Source of the DNA: Deltaproteobacteria bacterium
Lineage (GTDB): Bacteria; Desulfobacterota; Desulfarculia; Adiutricales; Adiutricaceae
Direction of reading: 5' to 3'
DNA length: 64,000 nucleotides
Assembly (NCBI GenBank): GCA_031265205.1
Contig: JAISCZ010000055.1
Coordinates: 1 to 64,000, forward strand
This document shows, piece after piece, positions 1 through 8,345 of the stretch; position 1 is the stretch's first letter, and every line of letters starts with the position of its first letter. A model generated the notes under the pieces. It worked only from the letters and a program-made list of their open reading frames with translations. It was not told the DNA's origin and did not search any database. A program made the translations under genes and the position numbers.

Positions 1-140
1 TAACCGAGGCCTATTGGGAGTCAAAATTAGAAGTCGGGGACGATGTTTTTTGATTTCGATGGTAAATAATTGCTTCTATAGACAGTTGAAAATTAAATTT
101 TTTTGATATTTTTGTAAAAAAAAAAATGGTTTTAATTGTG

Positions 141-404
141 TCATCTGGAAAGGATTGACAAGTCAGCTTCGGCTCCTGTTGCCGGTAGTTTTTTGGCAGG
201 CATGTTTCTAAAAGAGGACAGCTTGTCGAAAGAGCTTGCCGGGCGCGCTTGTGTTGCCGCTGCCTGGTTGTCGCGTCGGACTTGGCCTCTGTTGGATTCT
301 TCACGTTCCAAAACAGCTGCCCGCCGATCGGTTTCTTTTTCCAGAACCGTTTTGGCTGAATCGTTTCGATTTTCTTTAACTGTTTTTGGATATTTGTTGT
401 CCAT
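141..404 (-). CDS. Possible small hypothetical protein
   Basis: An 87-residue open frame beginning MDNKYPKTVKENRND. It is rich in charged residues (Lys, Arg, Glu, Asp) and has no signal peptide, membrane segment or motif I recognise. There is no convincing Shine-Dalgarno sequence before the ATG. It lies downstream of a decayed restriction-modification remnant, so it may be a leftover rather than a working gene. The biased composition argues mildly for coding, but the frame could be open by chance. Confidence 0.2.
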   Translation of the reverse strand: MDNKYPKTVKENRNDSAKTVLEKETDRRAAVLEREESNRGQVRRDNQAAATQARPASSFDKLSSFRNMPAKKLPATGAEADLSILSR

Positions 405-467
405 GTTATGTTTTATGATAAAAAAGGCTGTCCTATCGTATGATAAGGCATTATTTATATTGTATTT

Positions 468-920
468 TTAGCACATATTTGTTACTGCAATAAACTGGAA
501 AGATTTATACTGTGAAGGGTGTTTCGGATAAGCACCCAAAAACATAAGGCAGCCAGGTGTATGCGGCACGCGAATGTCAGACACGCTCTGCCTGAACCGC
601 GCACCTCGCGGCGACTTCACGCGATAGCCAACGGCAAGAATCATGTCGAGCGAATAGTGCGTTACGTCGCGTTCCTGCGTCTTTCCCGCCATTGCGCCGT
701 GAGGAGTGGTTATTGCAAAATTTGCAACGACCACTTTTTCGTCAAGTTCGCCGTCGCGCAAAATGTTGTTGACGTGGCGGTTAACCACGGATTTGTCCCG
801 CCCGAACAACTGTGAAGTCTGCGCCTGCGACAGCCGCAGCATTTCATTTTGCATCGTCACGTCGATTTTTACTTTGCCGTCAACGGACTGACAGACGATT
901 GTCATGGGCTCAGATTTCAT
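468..920 (-). pseudogene. RhuM family protein, C-terminally truncated
   Basis: The first ~95 residues match the RhuM family (virulence RhuM / Fic-like proteins often found inside type I restriction-modification loci): a short strand 'VDGKVKIDV', then 'LSQAQTSQLFGRDKSVVNRHVNNIL' split around a helix-turn-helix-like stretch, and 'LDMILAVGYRVKSPRGARFR'. Intact RhuM proteins run to about 300 residues and continue after this point with a tryptophan-containing segment. Here the sequence diverges right after RGARFR and stops about 40 residues later, so most of the protein is missing. The start is the ATG at 920; the TTG six bases upstream and the ATG at 906 are alternatives. It overlaps the end of the hsdM fragment, as these genes often do in RM operons. 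RhuM function is not settled; this copy is probably non-functional. Confidence 0.65.
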
Positions 921-1425
921 AGCCAATCGCCCCCAATCTGCGCCGTGTTTCGTCCTCGAGCCTGCGCAGCTCCTGCCACAGTTCGGAGAGTTCGCCCGTC
1001 AACCGCGCCATCTTTTCCTCGAATGGCTCGCCGTCGTCCTCTTGTTCCTCTATGCCTACATATCGCCCCGGCGTGAGGATAAAGTCTTGCTTTGCGATTT
1101 CCTCCGTGGTCACGACGGCGCAGAAACCACGAACGTCGGCGAGCCGCCCCTCGTCAGACGCCGTGAACGTGTCGGCGATTTTGAATATGTCCGCTTCGGA
1201 CAGTTCGCGCAGTCGGCGGGTTTTCATATCTCCGAGTTTGCGGGCGTCCACAAAAATCGTCTTGCCCTTTTGTGGCTTGCCACGGCTGATAAACCATAGC
1301 GCGGCCGGAATTTGCACACCGTAGAACAACTGCGACGGCAAAGCAACGATACCCCAGACAAGGTCGTCCTGTGCCATCTTCTTGCGGATTTCGCCCTCTC
1401 CGCCGCTCTTGCCTGAAAGAGAGCC
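910..1425 (-). pseudogene. hsdM: Type I restriction-modification HsdM, C-terminal fragment
   Basis: Encodes only the C-terminal part of the N6-adenine DNA methyltransferase subunit of a type I RM system. Family features visible are 'GEGEIRKK', 'IVALPSQLFYGVQIPAALWF', 'KGKTIFVDARKLG' and 'LSEADIFKIADTF'. Recognisable sequence starts upstream of the ATG at 1377, with GSLSGKSGGEGEIRKK read from about 1425. The S-adenosylmethionine-binding and NPPF catalytic motifs, which lie earlier in HsdM, are absent. Upstream of 1425 the frame stays open but has no HsdM-like sequence. No hsdS or hsdR is present nearby. The fragment and the truncated rhuM downstream are the remains of one lost operon. Confidence 0.75.
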
Positions 1426-1604
1426 GCGGGCTGGCGGCCTGACGTCTGGCGGTTTATTTAGGCGGCGTCCGCGACGCGGCCTGGCCCGGAGTTCGTTTTC
1501 CTGATGGTCTCGCGGGCCGGCGGGACAAGTATAAATTTTTCATCTTCCATAATATGGAAGATAAATATTGTTTTCCCGCTCCAAAACGACGGGTAGAAAC
1601 ATTT

Positions 1605-2432
1605 TTAATCGCCCTGGTCCAGAATGATGAAGCTGATGTTGTCGGAGGCGTCCGCCTCGAACAGCCTGCGCGCGAGAGTCGCCGCGGCCGCGGGAGTCGG
1701 CAGGCGGAGAATTTGCTCGATTTCCTCCAGCGGCAGGGCCTCCCAGACGCCGTCGCTGCAAATGAAGTACTTCTGGGGGGGGCTTTGGGGCATGGTCTTG
1801 AAGTACAGCTCGAAGTCCTCCCTGTCGCGGCCGATGCAGGAGGTCAGGACGTTTTTGCGGGGGTGGAGGCGCATCTCCTCCTCCTCGATCAGCCCCTGGT
1901 CGAACATGATCTGCACCAGGGAGTGGTCGCGGGTCATCTTGGTCAGACAGGGGGCGCCGAGGCGGTAGACCCGGCAGTCGCCGCTGTTGAAAAAGGTGAT
2001 TTGCCCCGCCCCTATGAAAACGCCCGCCACCGCCGTGTTCATGTTGGCGTAGCCCGGCGTCTCGGCGGCCAGTTCGGCCATCTTGTCGGAGGCCCGGCGG
2101 CAGGCCTCGGTGATTTTCAGCTCGACGGAGGCCGCCTCGGCCGGGGAGCTTCCGGCTGGGCCGGCGGAGTGGCTTGCGGGGGAGTCCTCGGCCCCGGGCC
2201 GGGCTTCCGGGGCCCGGTCGAGCTCGCGGAGCGAGTCCAGCAGCGTCTTGGCGGCGAGCTCCCCGCCGCGGTAGCCCCCGACCCCGTCGGCCACGGCGAA
2301 GACGCCCAGGGGCTGGCCGGGGTCGAGCAGGACGGGGTTCTCGGTGGCCGAGGAGATCAGGCTCCCGACCAGGACGGCGTCCTGGTTGTCCTCCCTGGCG
2401 GGGCCGGCGTTGGTGAAGTAGGCCGTCAGCAC
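1605..2432 (-). CDS. PP2C-type Ser/Thr protein phosphatase
   Basis: A 275-residue metal-dependent (PPM/PP2C) phosphatase that should remove phosphate from Ser/Thr in target proteins. The metal-binding signatures are all present in order: 'AREDNQDA' near the N-terminus, 'VADGVGGYRGGELA', 'NSGDCRVYRL', 'CSDGVWEAL' and 'ASDNISF'. There is no membrane segment, so it is cytoplasmic. The start is taken as the GTG at 2432 because it overlaps the stop of the FHA gene (GTGCTGA) and gives the usual short lead into 'AYFTNAGPAREDN'; a longer frame upstream is only the shadow of the FHA gene. An Ala/Pro/Ser-rich insert of about 35 residues follows the second motif. Coupling to an FHA gene suggests phospho-signalling; no Ser/Thr kinase is visible in the window. 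Confidence 0.88.
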   Translation of the reverse strand: MLTAYFTNAGPAREDNQDAVLVGSLISSATENPVLLDPGQPLGVFAVADGVGGYRGGELAAKTLLDSLRELDRAPEARPGAEDSPASHSAGPAGSSPAEAASVELKITEACRRASDKMAELAAETPGYANMNTAVAGVFIGAGQITFFNSGDCRVYRLGAPCLTKMTRDHSLVQIMFDQGLIEEEEMRLHPRKNVLTSCIGRDREDFELYFKTMPQSPPQKYFICSDGVWEALPLEEIEQILRLPTPAAAATLARRLFEADASDNISFIILDQGD

Positions 2433-2974
2433 GAGGCCACGGTCAGCTCGCACGACTTGGACAGGGCGAAGCTGTCCCCCGGCTCCAGGGGGGCCCTGGT
2501 CCTGCGCTCCCCGTCGACGTAGACGCCGTTGACGGAGTTCAGGTCCTCGATGACCCAGCCATCCTCCTCCCTGGTGACCTTGGCGTGCTGTCTGGACACC
2601 TTGGGAAACCCGTTGAAATATTCCGCCCCGGTGAAATCCCGGCCCAGGATGTCCCCGCTTCTGGCCTTGATCCTTTTCCCGTCGGCGCCCTGGAAGATGA
2701 TGACGGCCTCGGGGCGCGCCGCCTGCGCCTTGGGGGCCCTCGCCGAAACCGGGGCCGGCGAGCCGTCGCCGGGGTCCTGGCCGGCGCCTTTGCCGGGGGC
2801 GGCCGGGGGATACTCGGCGGATTCCGTGGCGGGCGACTGGAGGTCGAAGAGGTCCTCCTCGGCCGGGTCTTCCGTCGGGGCCACGTTGATCAGCGACGTC
2901 GCGCAGCTGGCGCAGTCGAGCGTTCCCGCCGACTGGACGAGCCCGCAGACGGGGCATTTTTTCTTACCGCTCAT
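2426..2974 (-). CDS. Zinc-ribbon and FHA domain protein
   Basis: A 182-residue protein with an N-terminal zinc-ribbon (CPVCG ... CASC, residues ~6-25), a Pro/Ala/Glu-rich linker (~35-85) and a C-terminal FHA domain (~90-180) with 'GRDFTG', 'SRQHAKV' and 'IEDLNSVNGVYVDG'. FHA domains bind phosphothreonine peptides, so the protein is probably a phospho-dependent adaptor in the cytoplasm. Its stop codon overlaps the GTG of the PP2C gene, so the two are very likely translated together. The start ATG at 2974 has a purine-rich leader (AAGAGAAG) but no perfect Shine-Dalgarno. FHA/PP2C pairs occur in type VI secretion and other threonine-phosphorylation circuits, but no secretion genes are present here. 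Confidence 0.85.
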   Translation of the reverse strand: MSGKKKCPVCGLVQSAGTLDCASCATSLINVAPTEDPAEEDLFDLQSPATESAEYPPAAPGKGAGQDPGDGSPAPVSARAPKAQAARPEAVIIFQGADGKRIKARSGDILGRDFTGAEYFNGFPKVSRQHAKVTREEDGWVIEDLNSVNGVYVDGERRTRAPLEPGDSFALSKSCELTVASC

Positions 2975-3000
2975 GATGACGCTTCTCTTCTTCTCTTTGT

Positions 3001-3056
3001 CGGTTTGACATCAGTCAGGAAAACACTTTTGCCGGTTCGACCTCAGTCCGGACAAC
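3001..3056. promoter_or_regulatory. Two diverged 24-bp direct repeats upstream of the FHA gene
   Basis: Positions 3001-3024 and 3033-3056 are related 24-mers (four or five differences, 32-bp period) with the shared core GACNTCAGTC at 3007-3016 and 3039-3048. They sit 27-80 bp upstream of the FHA start. A near-identical core, GACCTTAGTC, occurs at 4572-4581 upstream of nifU. The repeat spacing of about three helical turns is compatible with a regulator binding in tandem. No regulator is identified, so this is a candidate operator only. Confidence 0.35.
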
Positions 3057-3203
3057 ATGTCGGTCTGACGGTCGTTTGGCTGGCTTGTCGCGTGTCTTTT
3101 AAATTTTAGTCTTTAAAATTTTGCTTGTCAGTCAATTGTTTCATTGGATTATGCGTTTATTTGTTCGTATTGGTCGCCGGTTTTATTGCCGCGGGTCTTT
3201 TTC

Positions 3204-3799
3204 TTATGGTCGGTGGCGGAAGTTTCGTTGAAACGGTATCCCGACGACCATGTCGCGGGGGCGGTCCGGCCGGAGCCTGCCCTTCCTCTCCCGCCTCCAG
3301 TTTTCGTACGCCCCGGCCAGGCCGGGGGAATAGACGGTCATGTTCTGGTTGGCCGAGCCCCTCCAGGCCTCGGGGCGGGGGTTGTCCTCCTCGAAGGCGC
3401 CGTCGACCAGGCGGGCGGCGAGTCTAATCTCGGGGCAGTTCAGCTCCCACTCCTCCCGCGGGCGCCCGGAGAAGACCAGGACGTCGGGGATGGCCGGGGC
3501 GAGGCTTTGACGAGCTCCGCCAGGGCCTCCCTCCGCTCGTGGGGCTCCCCGCCGGAGACGGTCAGCCCGCCGCATTGGTCCCGCCCGGCCAGGCTCATGA
3601 TTTCTTTCGCCGCTTCCGCCACCCCCCGGAAGTCCGAGGGCTCCTCTTCCCAGAGCTCGGGGGAGACGCGGCCCGGGCGGCGCTTGGAGCAGCCCCTCAG
3701 CCACATGCCGACCCGGCGCCCCGGGCCGGGCGCCGCGACGGGCGGGAAGAAAAAGGCCAGGTTGAGCCCGGGGGCGTCTCTGGGTGTTCCCGGCGGCAT
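3204..3799 (-). pseudogene. Broken NrdG-like 4Fe-4S radical SAM activase
   Basis: The N-terminal part ('LNLAFFFPPVAAPGPGRRVGMWLRGCS', read in pieces) and 'GGLTVSGGEPHE' mark a small radical SAM activating-enzyme-like protein of the single-4Fe-4S class. The C-terminal part ('IPDVLVFSGRPREEWEL', 'LVDGAFEEDNPRPEAWRGSANQ') continues in a different frame after about 3500-3510, so one base appears to have been lost. The cluster motif CxxxCxxC is also broken: the first Cys is present (codon 3689-3691), but the second and third positions are Arg (CGC at 3677-3679 and 3668-3670), each one transition from TGC. Two independent kinds of damage make sequencing error an unlikely sole cause. It probably once activated a glycyl radical enzyme or modified a partner; none is nearby. 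Confidence 0.7.
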
Positions 3800-4596
3800 A
3801 TGCCGGAGGACGCCTTCCCTCTAAAACGACTAATATTCCCCTTCCCCGCATAAACGTGTGATTTATTTTACAAGGAAGAGCGTGTTTTGGGGTGGGGGAA
3901 GCCTGATTTGGCGGGGACAAGACCATGCCTTGCGATGAGACAAACCGAGCGTTATGTCGAGCATACTAGGAAAAAAAGGCCTTGAAGTCAAGCCGCGGAC
4001 CCGCCCGCCGGCCGCCCCGAACAGTTTCAGGCCGCCGGGGGTCGTCCCCGGCCGCCCCGGGCCGTCCCGGGCGGCGTCCGGCCGTCGCCGGCAGGTCCGG
4101 CCGCCCGTTGTCCCAAGTTTATTTTTTGACGGCCGGCGGGCAAAAACCGCTCCGGGCAGGCGGCCGCCGCCAAAATATTCGGACGTTTTCGGCTCTTCAA
4201 AGGGCGGCTTCAGGGCGGGGGGGGAGGGGTCCGGGCGGCCTGGCTCCCGACTCTTTTTGTCGCGATTTTTTGTCGCCCCGGCCGGCCTCGGCCGGACCGC
4301 CGGTTTGATCCCTCGTCAAGTTGCCCGGCTAAGGCATCATGATCATGGGAAAAAAGTTGTTTGGATGCTTTTAAAAGTTTCTTTCTGTGTTAAATATAAA
4401 TATTGTCCTACTATAAAATACTTTTGCCTATAACATTCCCTCCGGGGGGCGGTCCGGGGGCGTCCCCGACCGGGCCGCCCCGAGGCCGTTCGACCCTCAT
4501 ATCAGACGGTTTTTTTGACTTTTTTCAGGCCCGGTTGTAAAATTATGGTGAAAATTATGGGAATTTGGCCCGACCTTAGTCCGTTCCCTGTTATGA
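3800..4596. other. Gene-poor region upstream of nifU
   Basis: About 800 bases without a credible gene. The middle is very GC-rich, with repeated CCGGCC/CCCGG strings, and open frames there have no protein-like composition. The part from about 4340 to 4440 is AT-rich and could hold promoter elements. No tRNA or known RNA was recognised. Confidence 0.4.
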
Positions 4597-4627
4597 CCTT
4601 GACAAGGGAGTTTTCGGGATTACCTTA
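4597..4627 (+). promoter_or_regulatory. Possible nifU promoter with palindromic -35
   Basis: TTGACA at 4599-4604 is a perfect sigma70-type -35 hexamer and lies within an 11-bp palindrome, CCTTGACAAGG (4597-4607). A weak -10-like TACCTT starts 16 bp later at 4621. A leader of about 260 bases would separate it from nifU. A regulator binding the palindrome would block RNA polymerase. An inference from sequence alone. Confidence 0.3.
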
Positions 4628-4887
4628 GTGAAGAGGTCTTGTTTTCAAGCGGGCCTTTTGCGGATGGCTGTCGTCTTTTTTTGTCTGTTGCCACCCGTCG
4701 GGGCCTGTCTGGTCCCGAAGGCGTCTTCGGCCGCCTGAAAGGTCCATTTTTTACCCGCGGGCGCCCGTCCCGGTCCAACAGGGGGCGCCATATTCATATC
4801 ACCGCCCCCCCAAGTCCCTCAGCGGGACTTCCGAAGGCGGGCGGCCGTCCGGTCTGGCCAGGTCCGGGCGGCAAGGAGCCTTGAAAT

Positions 4888-5739
4888 ATGTGGGAATACA
4901 CTGATCGCGTCATGGATCATTTTGAAAACCCCAGAAACGTCGGCGTGGTCGCCCGCATCGACGGGGAGGGGCAGGTGGGCTCGCTTTCCTGCGGCGACGC
5001 CCTGCGCCTGACCATCCAGATCGACAAGGACAAGGACCTCATCGAGGACGCCAAGTTCCAGACCTTCGGCTGCGCCAGCGCCATCGCCTCCTCCTCGGCC
5101 CTGACGGAGATGATCAAGGGGAAGACTCTGGACCAGGCGCTGTCGCTGACCAACCAGGACATCGCCGACTTCCTCGGGGGCCTGCCCCGGGAGAAGATGC
5201 ACTGCTCGGTCATGGGCCAGGAGGCCCTGGAGGCCGCCGTGGCCAACTACCGGGGCCTGCCTCCGCCCTCCCTGCGCGGGGACGTCGTCTGCCAGTGCTT
5301 CAACGTCACCGAGGAGGAGATCGAGCGGGTGGTCAGGGCCAACCGTCTGACCACCGTCGACGAGGTCACCCAGTACACCAAGGCCGGCGGCGGCTGCGGC
5401 AAATGCCATCCCAAGCTGCAGGGGATTCTGGACCGAATCCTGCACAAGGCGCCGGGCAACGGCTCGGCCGAGCCGCTGCCAGCCCCGGCTCCGCGCCTGT
5501 CCTCCCTCAAGCGGATCAAGCTCATCGAGGAGGTCATCGGCTCCCAGATAGCCCCGGCCCTCATGAGGGACGGCGGGGACATCGAGCTGGTGGACGTGGA
5601 CGGCAACGAGGTGACGGTGGTCCTGAAGGGCTCCTGCGCCAGCTGCCCGGCCTCCAAGCGCACTTTGGCCGACTTCGTCACCGAGCGCCTGCGCGCCCTG
5701 GTCGACCCGCAAATCGTGGTCAGGGAGCAGCGCTCCTGA
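4888..5739 (+). CDS. nifU: NifU-type Fe-S cluster scaffold
   Basis: A 283-residue three-domain NifU. Residues 1-120 are an IscU-like scaffold with three conserved cysteines in 'SLSCGDALR', 'TFGCASAIASSS' and 'KMHCSVMG'. Residues ~135-180 form a BFD-like [2Fe-2S] domain (VCQCFNVTEEE ... GGGCGKCHPK). Residues ~210-280 are the C-terminal NifU domain with the CxxC 'GSCASCPAS'. It assembles clusters from cysteine-derived sulfur and passes them to apoproteins. The ATG has AAGGAG (4873-4878) nine bases upstream. nifS follows 88 bases downstream on the same strand. No nitrogenase genes are in the window, so it may serve general Fe-S assembly, as NifU/NifS does in many anaerobes. Confidence 0.95.
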   Translation: MWEYTDRVMDHFENPRNVGVVARIDGEGQVGSLSCGDALRLTIQIDKDKDLIEDAKFQTFGCASAIASSSALTEMIKGKTLDQALSLTNQDIADFLGGLPREKMHCSVMGQEALEAAVANYRGLPPPSLRGDVVCQCFNVTEEEIERVVRANRLTTVDEVTQYTKAGGGCGKCHPKLQGILDRILHKAPGNGSAEPLPAPAPRLSSLKRIKLIEEVIGSQIAPALMRDGGDIELVDVDGNEVTVVLKGSCASCPASKRTLADFVTERLRALVDPQIVVREQRS

Positions 5740-5827
5740 GGCCCGTCAACCGCCGGGGGCGAGAGCGCCCCCTCGTCCCGCCCCGTAATCTTGGGCGGCT
5801 AACCCAACGCGTGGAAGGGTCTTTTTG

Positions 5828-7045
5828 ATGGAAACCATTTATTTCGACAACAACGCCACCACCAGGGTGGACCCCCGGGTCCTGGAGGCCATGCTGCCTT
5901 TCTTCAAGGCGTCCTACGGCAATCCCTCCAGCATGCATCACAAGGGCGGCGAGGTGGGCTCCGCGCTCCGCCAAGCCCGTCTCAGCCTCGCGGCCCTTTT
6001 GGGCTGCGAGCCCCACGAGATCGTCTACACCTCCTGCGGCACCGAGAGCGACAACACGGCCCTCTGGTCGGCCCTGCGCACCCAGCCGGACAAGCGGCAC
6101 GTGGTCACCAGCAAGGTCGAGCACTCCGCGATCATCAACAACGCGACGTTTCTGGCCAAGCAGGGCTACAGGGTGACCGAGATCGGCGTCGACCGCCTGG
6201 GCCGCCTGGACATGGACCAGCTCAAGGCCGCCCTGACCCCCGACACCGCCATAGTCAGCCTGCTCTGGGCCAACAACGAGACCGGGGTCCTCTTTCCCAT
6301 CCTCGAGGTGGGCGAGCTCTGCCGCGAGCGGGGCGTCGTCTTCCACACCGACGCCGTCCAGGCCGTGGGCAAGATCCCCGTCGACCTCGGGAACTCCAAG
6401 ATCGACATGCTCTCGCTCTCCGGCCACAAGCTGGAGGCCCCCAAGGGCATCGGCGCCCTCTACGTCCGCCACGGCCTCAGGTTCGCCCCCTTCATGATCG
6501 GCGGGCACCAGGAGAACGGGCGCCGGGGCGGCACCGAGAACGTCCCCTATATCGTCGGCCTGGGCGCGGCGGCCGACCTGGCGCTCAGGAGGCTCCCCGA
6601 GGAGAACGGCCGGGTCAGGGCCATGAGGGACCGCCTGGAGGCGGGGCTTTTGGAGATACCCTCCACCATGGTCAACGGCGACCGGGAGTTCCGCCTGCCC
6701 AACACCACCAACATCAGCTTCGAGTACGTCGAGGGGGAGTCCATCCTCTTCCACCTCTCCCACGCCGGCATCTGCGCCTCCTCCGGGTCCGCCTGCACCT
6801 CCGGCTCCCTGGAGCCCTCACACGTCCTGCGGGCCATGGGCGTCCCCTTCACGGCCGCCCACGGGTCCATCCGCCTGTCCCTCTCCGTCAATAACACCGA
6901 CTCCGAGGTGGACAGGGCCCTGGAGATCTTCCCGGCCGTCATCAAGAAGCTCCGGGACCTCTCCCCCTTCTGGAAGGACGGCGCCCCCGCCCTGGGCAAC
7001 GCCCTCCTGACCTGCGACGACGGCGGCTGTCAGATCTGCAGCTGA
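5828..7045 (+). CDS. nifS: NifS/IscS-type cysteine desulfurase
   Basis: A 405-residue class V aminotransferase-fold enzyme that takes sulfur from L-cysteine, giving alanine and a protein persulfide for NifU. Visible motifs are the N-terminal 'YFDNNATTRVDP', 'VEHSAIINN', 'HTDAVQAVGKI', the PLP-lysine site 'SGHKLEAPKG' (residue ~205), 'GGTENVPYIVGLG' and the persulfide cysteine in 'SSGSACTSGSLEPSHVL' (~325). The start is the ATG at 5828; the frame can be extended to a TTG one codon upstream. The protein ends with an additional cysteine cluster, CDDGGCQICS, which is unusual and may contact the scaffold or a metal. Its position behind nifU supports an Fe-S assembly pair. Confidence 0.95.
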   Translation: METIYFDNNATTRVDPRVLEAMLPFFKASYGNPSSMHHKGGEVGSALRQARLSLAALLGCEPHEIVYTSCGTESDNTALWSALRTQPDKRHVVTSKVEHSAIINNATFLAKQGYRVTEIGVDRLGRLDMDQLKAALTPDTAIVSLLWANNETGVLFPILEVGELCRERGVVFHTDAVQAVGKIPVDLGNSKIDMLSLSGHKLEAPKGIGALYVRHGLRFAPFMIGGHQENGRRGGTENVPYIVGLGAAADLALRRLPEENGRVRAMRDRLEAGLLEIPSTMVNGDREFRLPNTTNISFEYVEGESILFHLSHAGICASSGSACTSGSLEPSHVLRAMGVPFTAAHGSIRLSLSVNNTDSEVDRALEIFPAVIKKLRDLSPFWKDGAPALGNALLTCDDGGCQICS

Positions 7046-7103
7046 GGTCGGCGGCGGCGCCCCGAACGACGACGGGGGCCTGTCCGGCCCTCGGGCGCCT
7101 TTT

Positions 7104-7141
7104 GGCCCGGCCCCCGGCTTTTTTTTCCCGGGGGCCGGGCC
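7104..7141. terminator. Strong hairpin downstream of nifS
   Basis: A perfect 12-bp GC stem (7104-7115 pairing with 7130-7141) encloses a 14-base loop that contains T8. It begins 58 bases after the nifS stop. There is no T tract after the right arm on the plus strand, so it is not a textbook rho-independent terminator; it may be an mRNA 3'-end stabiliser or a rho-assisted stop. Confidence 0.45.
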
Positions 7142-7649
7142 CTTTGGTCTCGGACCCGTCCGCCCCGGCCCCGTTTGTCCGGCCGCGCCCGCTTTCCCGA
7201 CTTTTTTCCTCCCCCGCCCGCCCGGACTTTTCATGAATATCATTTCCATGGCGCGATAATTATGCCTGAAAGATCATGTGTTATTATTTGAAATAAGTTT
7301 TTTAGGGTGTTTGGTTCCAATAATTTGACAAATTTCAATCTTCTTTCGGCGGGCCGCGTTTTGACCGTCGGCGGGGTCGGCGGGACGGTTGTTTTTTCCC
7401 CCGAAGGCTGGTAGCATGGTCCCAGACTGCCAGGCTTGTTTTTCTTTTTCCTTGGGACTTTCTTATTGGGACTTTGGTCGCCGCCAGCGCCGCGCGCTGG
7501 CGGGTCTTCGGGGGGGCGTCTTTTCGGGCGGCCCCCCGCCAGTCGTCTGCGGAGGTCGGGCGGTCTCGCCGACCCGCGTTTTCCTTGGCGTCCGAGCCGG
7601 GCGCGGGGCGGGCGCCGGTCCCGGCGGGGCGGGCCCCTTGCTAAACGCC
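7142..7649. other. Intergenic region before the TerD-like gene
   Basis: No credible gene. Positions 7230-7350 are locally AT-rich (for example around 7255-7300) and could carry the promoter of the downstream gene; the rest is GC-rich. I see no RNA gene or repeat. Confidence 0.35.
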
Positions 7650-8345
7650 ATGCGTCTTGTCACCGGACAGAGGGTCACGGTCAGCGACCACTATCCCGGC
7701 CTGCAGTTCGAGGTCAGCCTGTCCTTTCAGACGGAGGGGCGGACCCGGGTGGACGCGTGCTGCTTCGGCCTCGACCGCCGCCGCAGGCTTTTCGACCCCG
7801 GCTATTTCCTCCACCGGCAGGGCCAGTCGTTCCCCGACGGGTCCGTTCGATATCTGGGCCCCTCGCCCCGCGGGGACTCCTCCCTCTTCCAGGTCGACCT
7901 GGCCTCGCTGAACGCCGACGTCGCCCGCCTGGCCTTCGCGGCCTTCGTGGCCGGCCCCGGCACCTTCAACCAGCTGGAGTACGGCCACATCCGCTTTTCC
8001 CAGCCCCTGGCCGAGGAGACGAGATACTTTTTCTCCGGGGACAACTTCGCCTTCGAGAAGGCCATCGTGGTGGGCCAGATTTATCTTCATCTGGACAACT
8101 GGCGGATCTCGGCGGACGGGCAGGGCTTCATGCATGGCGTCAAGGCCCTCTTCGACTTGTACGACGGGCGGGCGTTTTATCCCCGCCTCGCGGGCCGCGA
8201 GTTTGGCGTCGCGCTCATGACGGCCCAGGAGGCGGCCGAGCTGCACGCCCAGCTGGCGGGGATCGGCCTGGACTCCTTCTCCGACGACTCTCCCGCTTTC
8301 GACGACTTCGACCCCGCCTCCCCGAGGCGCAGGACCCTGCACTGA
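7650..8345 (+). CDS. TerD family protein
   Basis: A 231-residue protein with the TerD/CABP fold seen in tellurite-resistance (ter) loci and in stress-response modules. It begins MRLVTGQRVTVSDHYPG, matching the usual family opening, which is why the ATG at 7650 is preferred although the frame extends further upstream and no good ribosome-binding site is seen. 'VDACCFGLDRRRRLFDPGYFL', 'FQVDLASLNADVARLAFAA' and the 'FNQLEYGHIRF' stretch follow the TerD strand order. The C-terminal ~40 residues are acidic and proline-containing. No other ter genes are adjacent, so it is an isolated copy. Family members bind calcium; the role here is unknown. Confidence 0.75.
   Translation: MRLVTGQRVTVSDHYPGLQFEVSLSFQTEGRTRVDACCFGLDRRRRLFDPGYFLHRQGQSFPDGSVRYLGPSPRGDSSLFQVDLASLNADVARLAFAAFVAGPGTFNQLEYGHIRFSQPLAEETRYFFSGDNFAFEKAIVVGQIYLHLDNWRISADGQGFMHGVKALFDLYDGRAFYPRLAGREFGVALMTAQEAAELHAQLAGIGLDSFSDDSPAFDDFDPASPRRRTLH

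Noticed and set aside
1554-2522. Long plus-strand frame opposite the PP2C and FHA genes
   Set aside because: It is Gly/Val/Leu-rich shadow coding opposite well-supported genes and has no homology-like motif.
1605-3799. Part of a type VI secretion locus
   Set aside because: FHA and PP2C proteins occur in such loci, but no structural secretion genes are found in the window.
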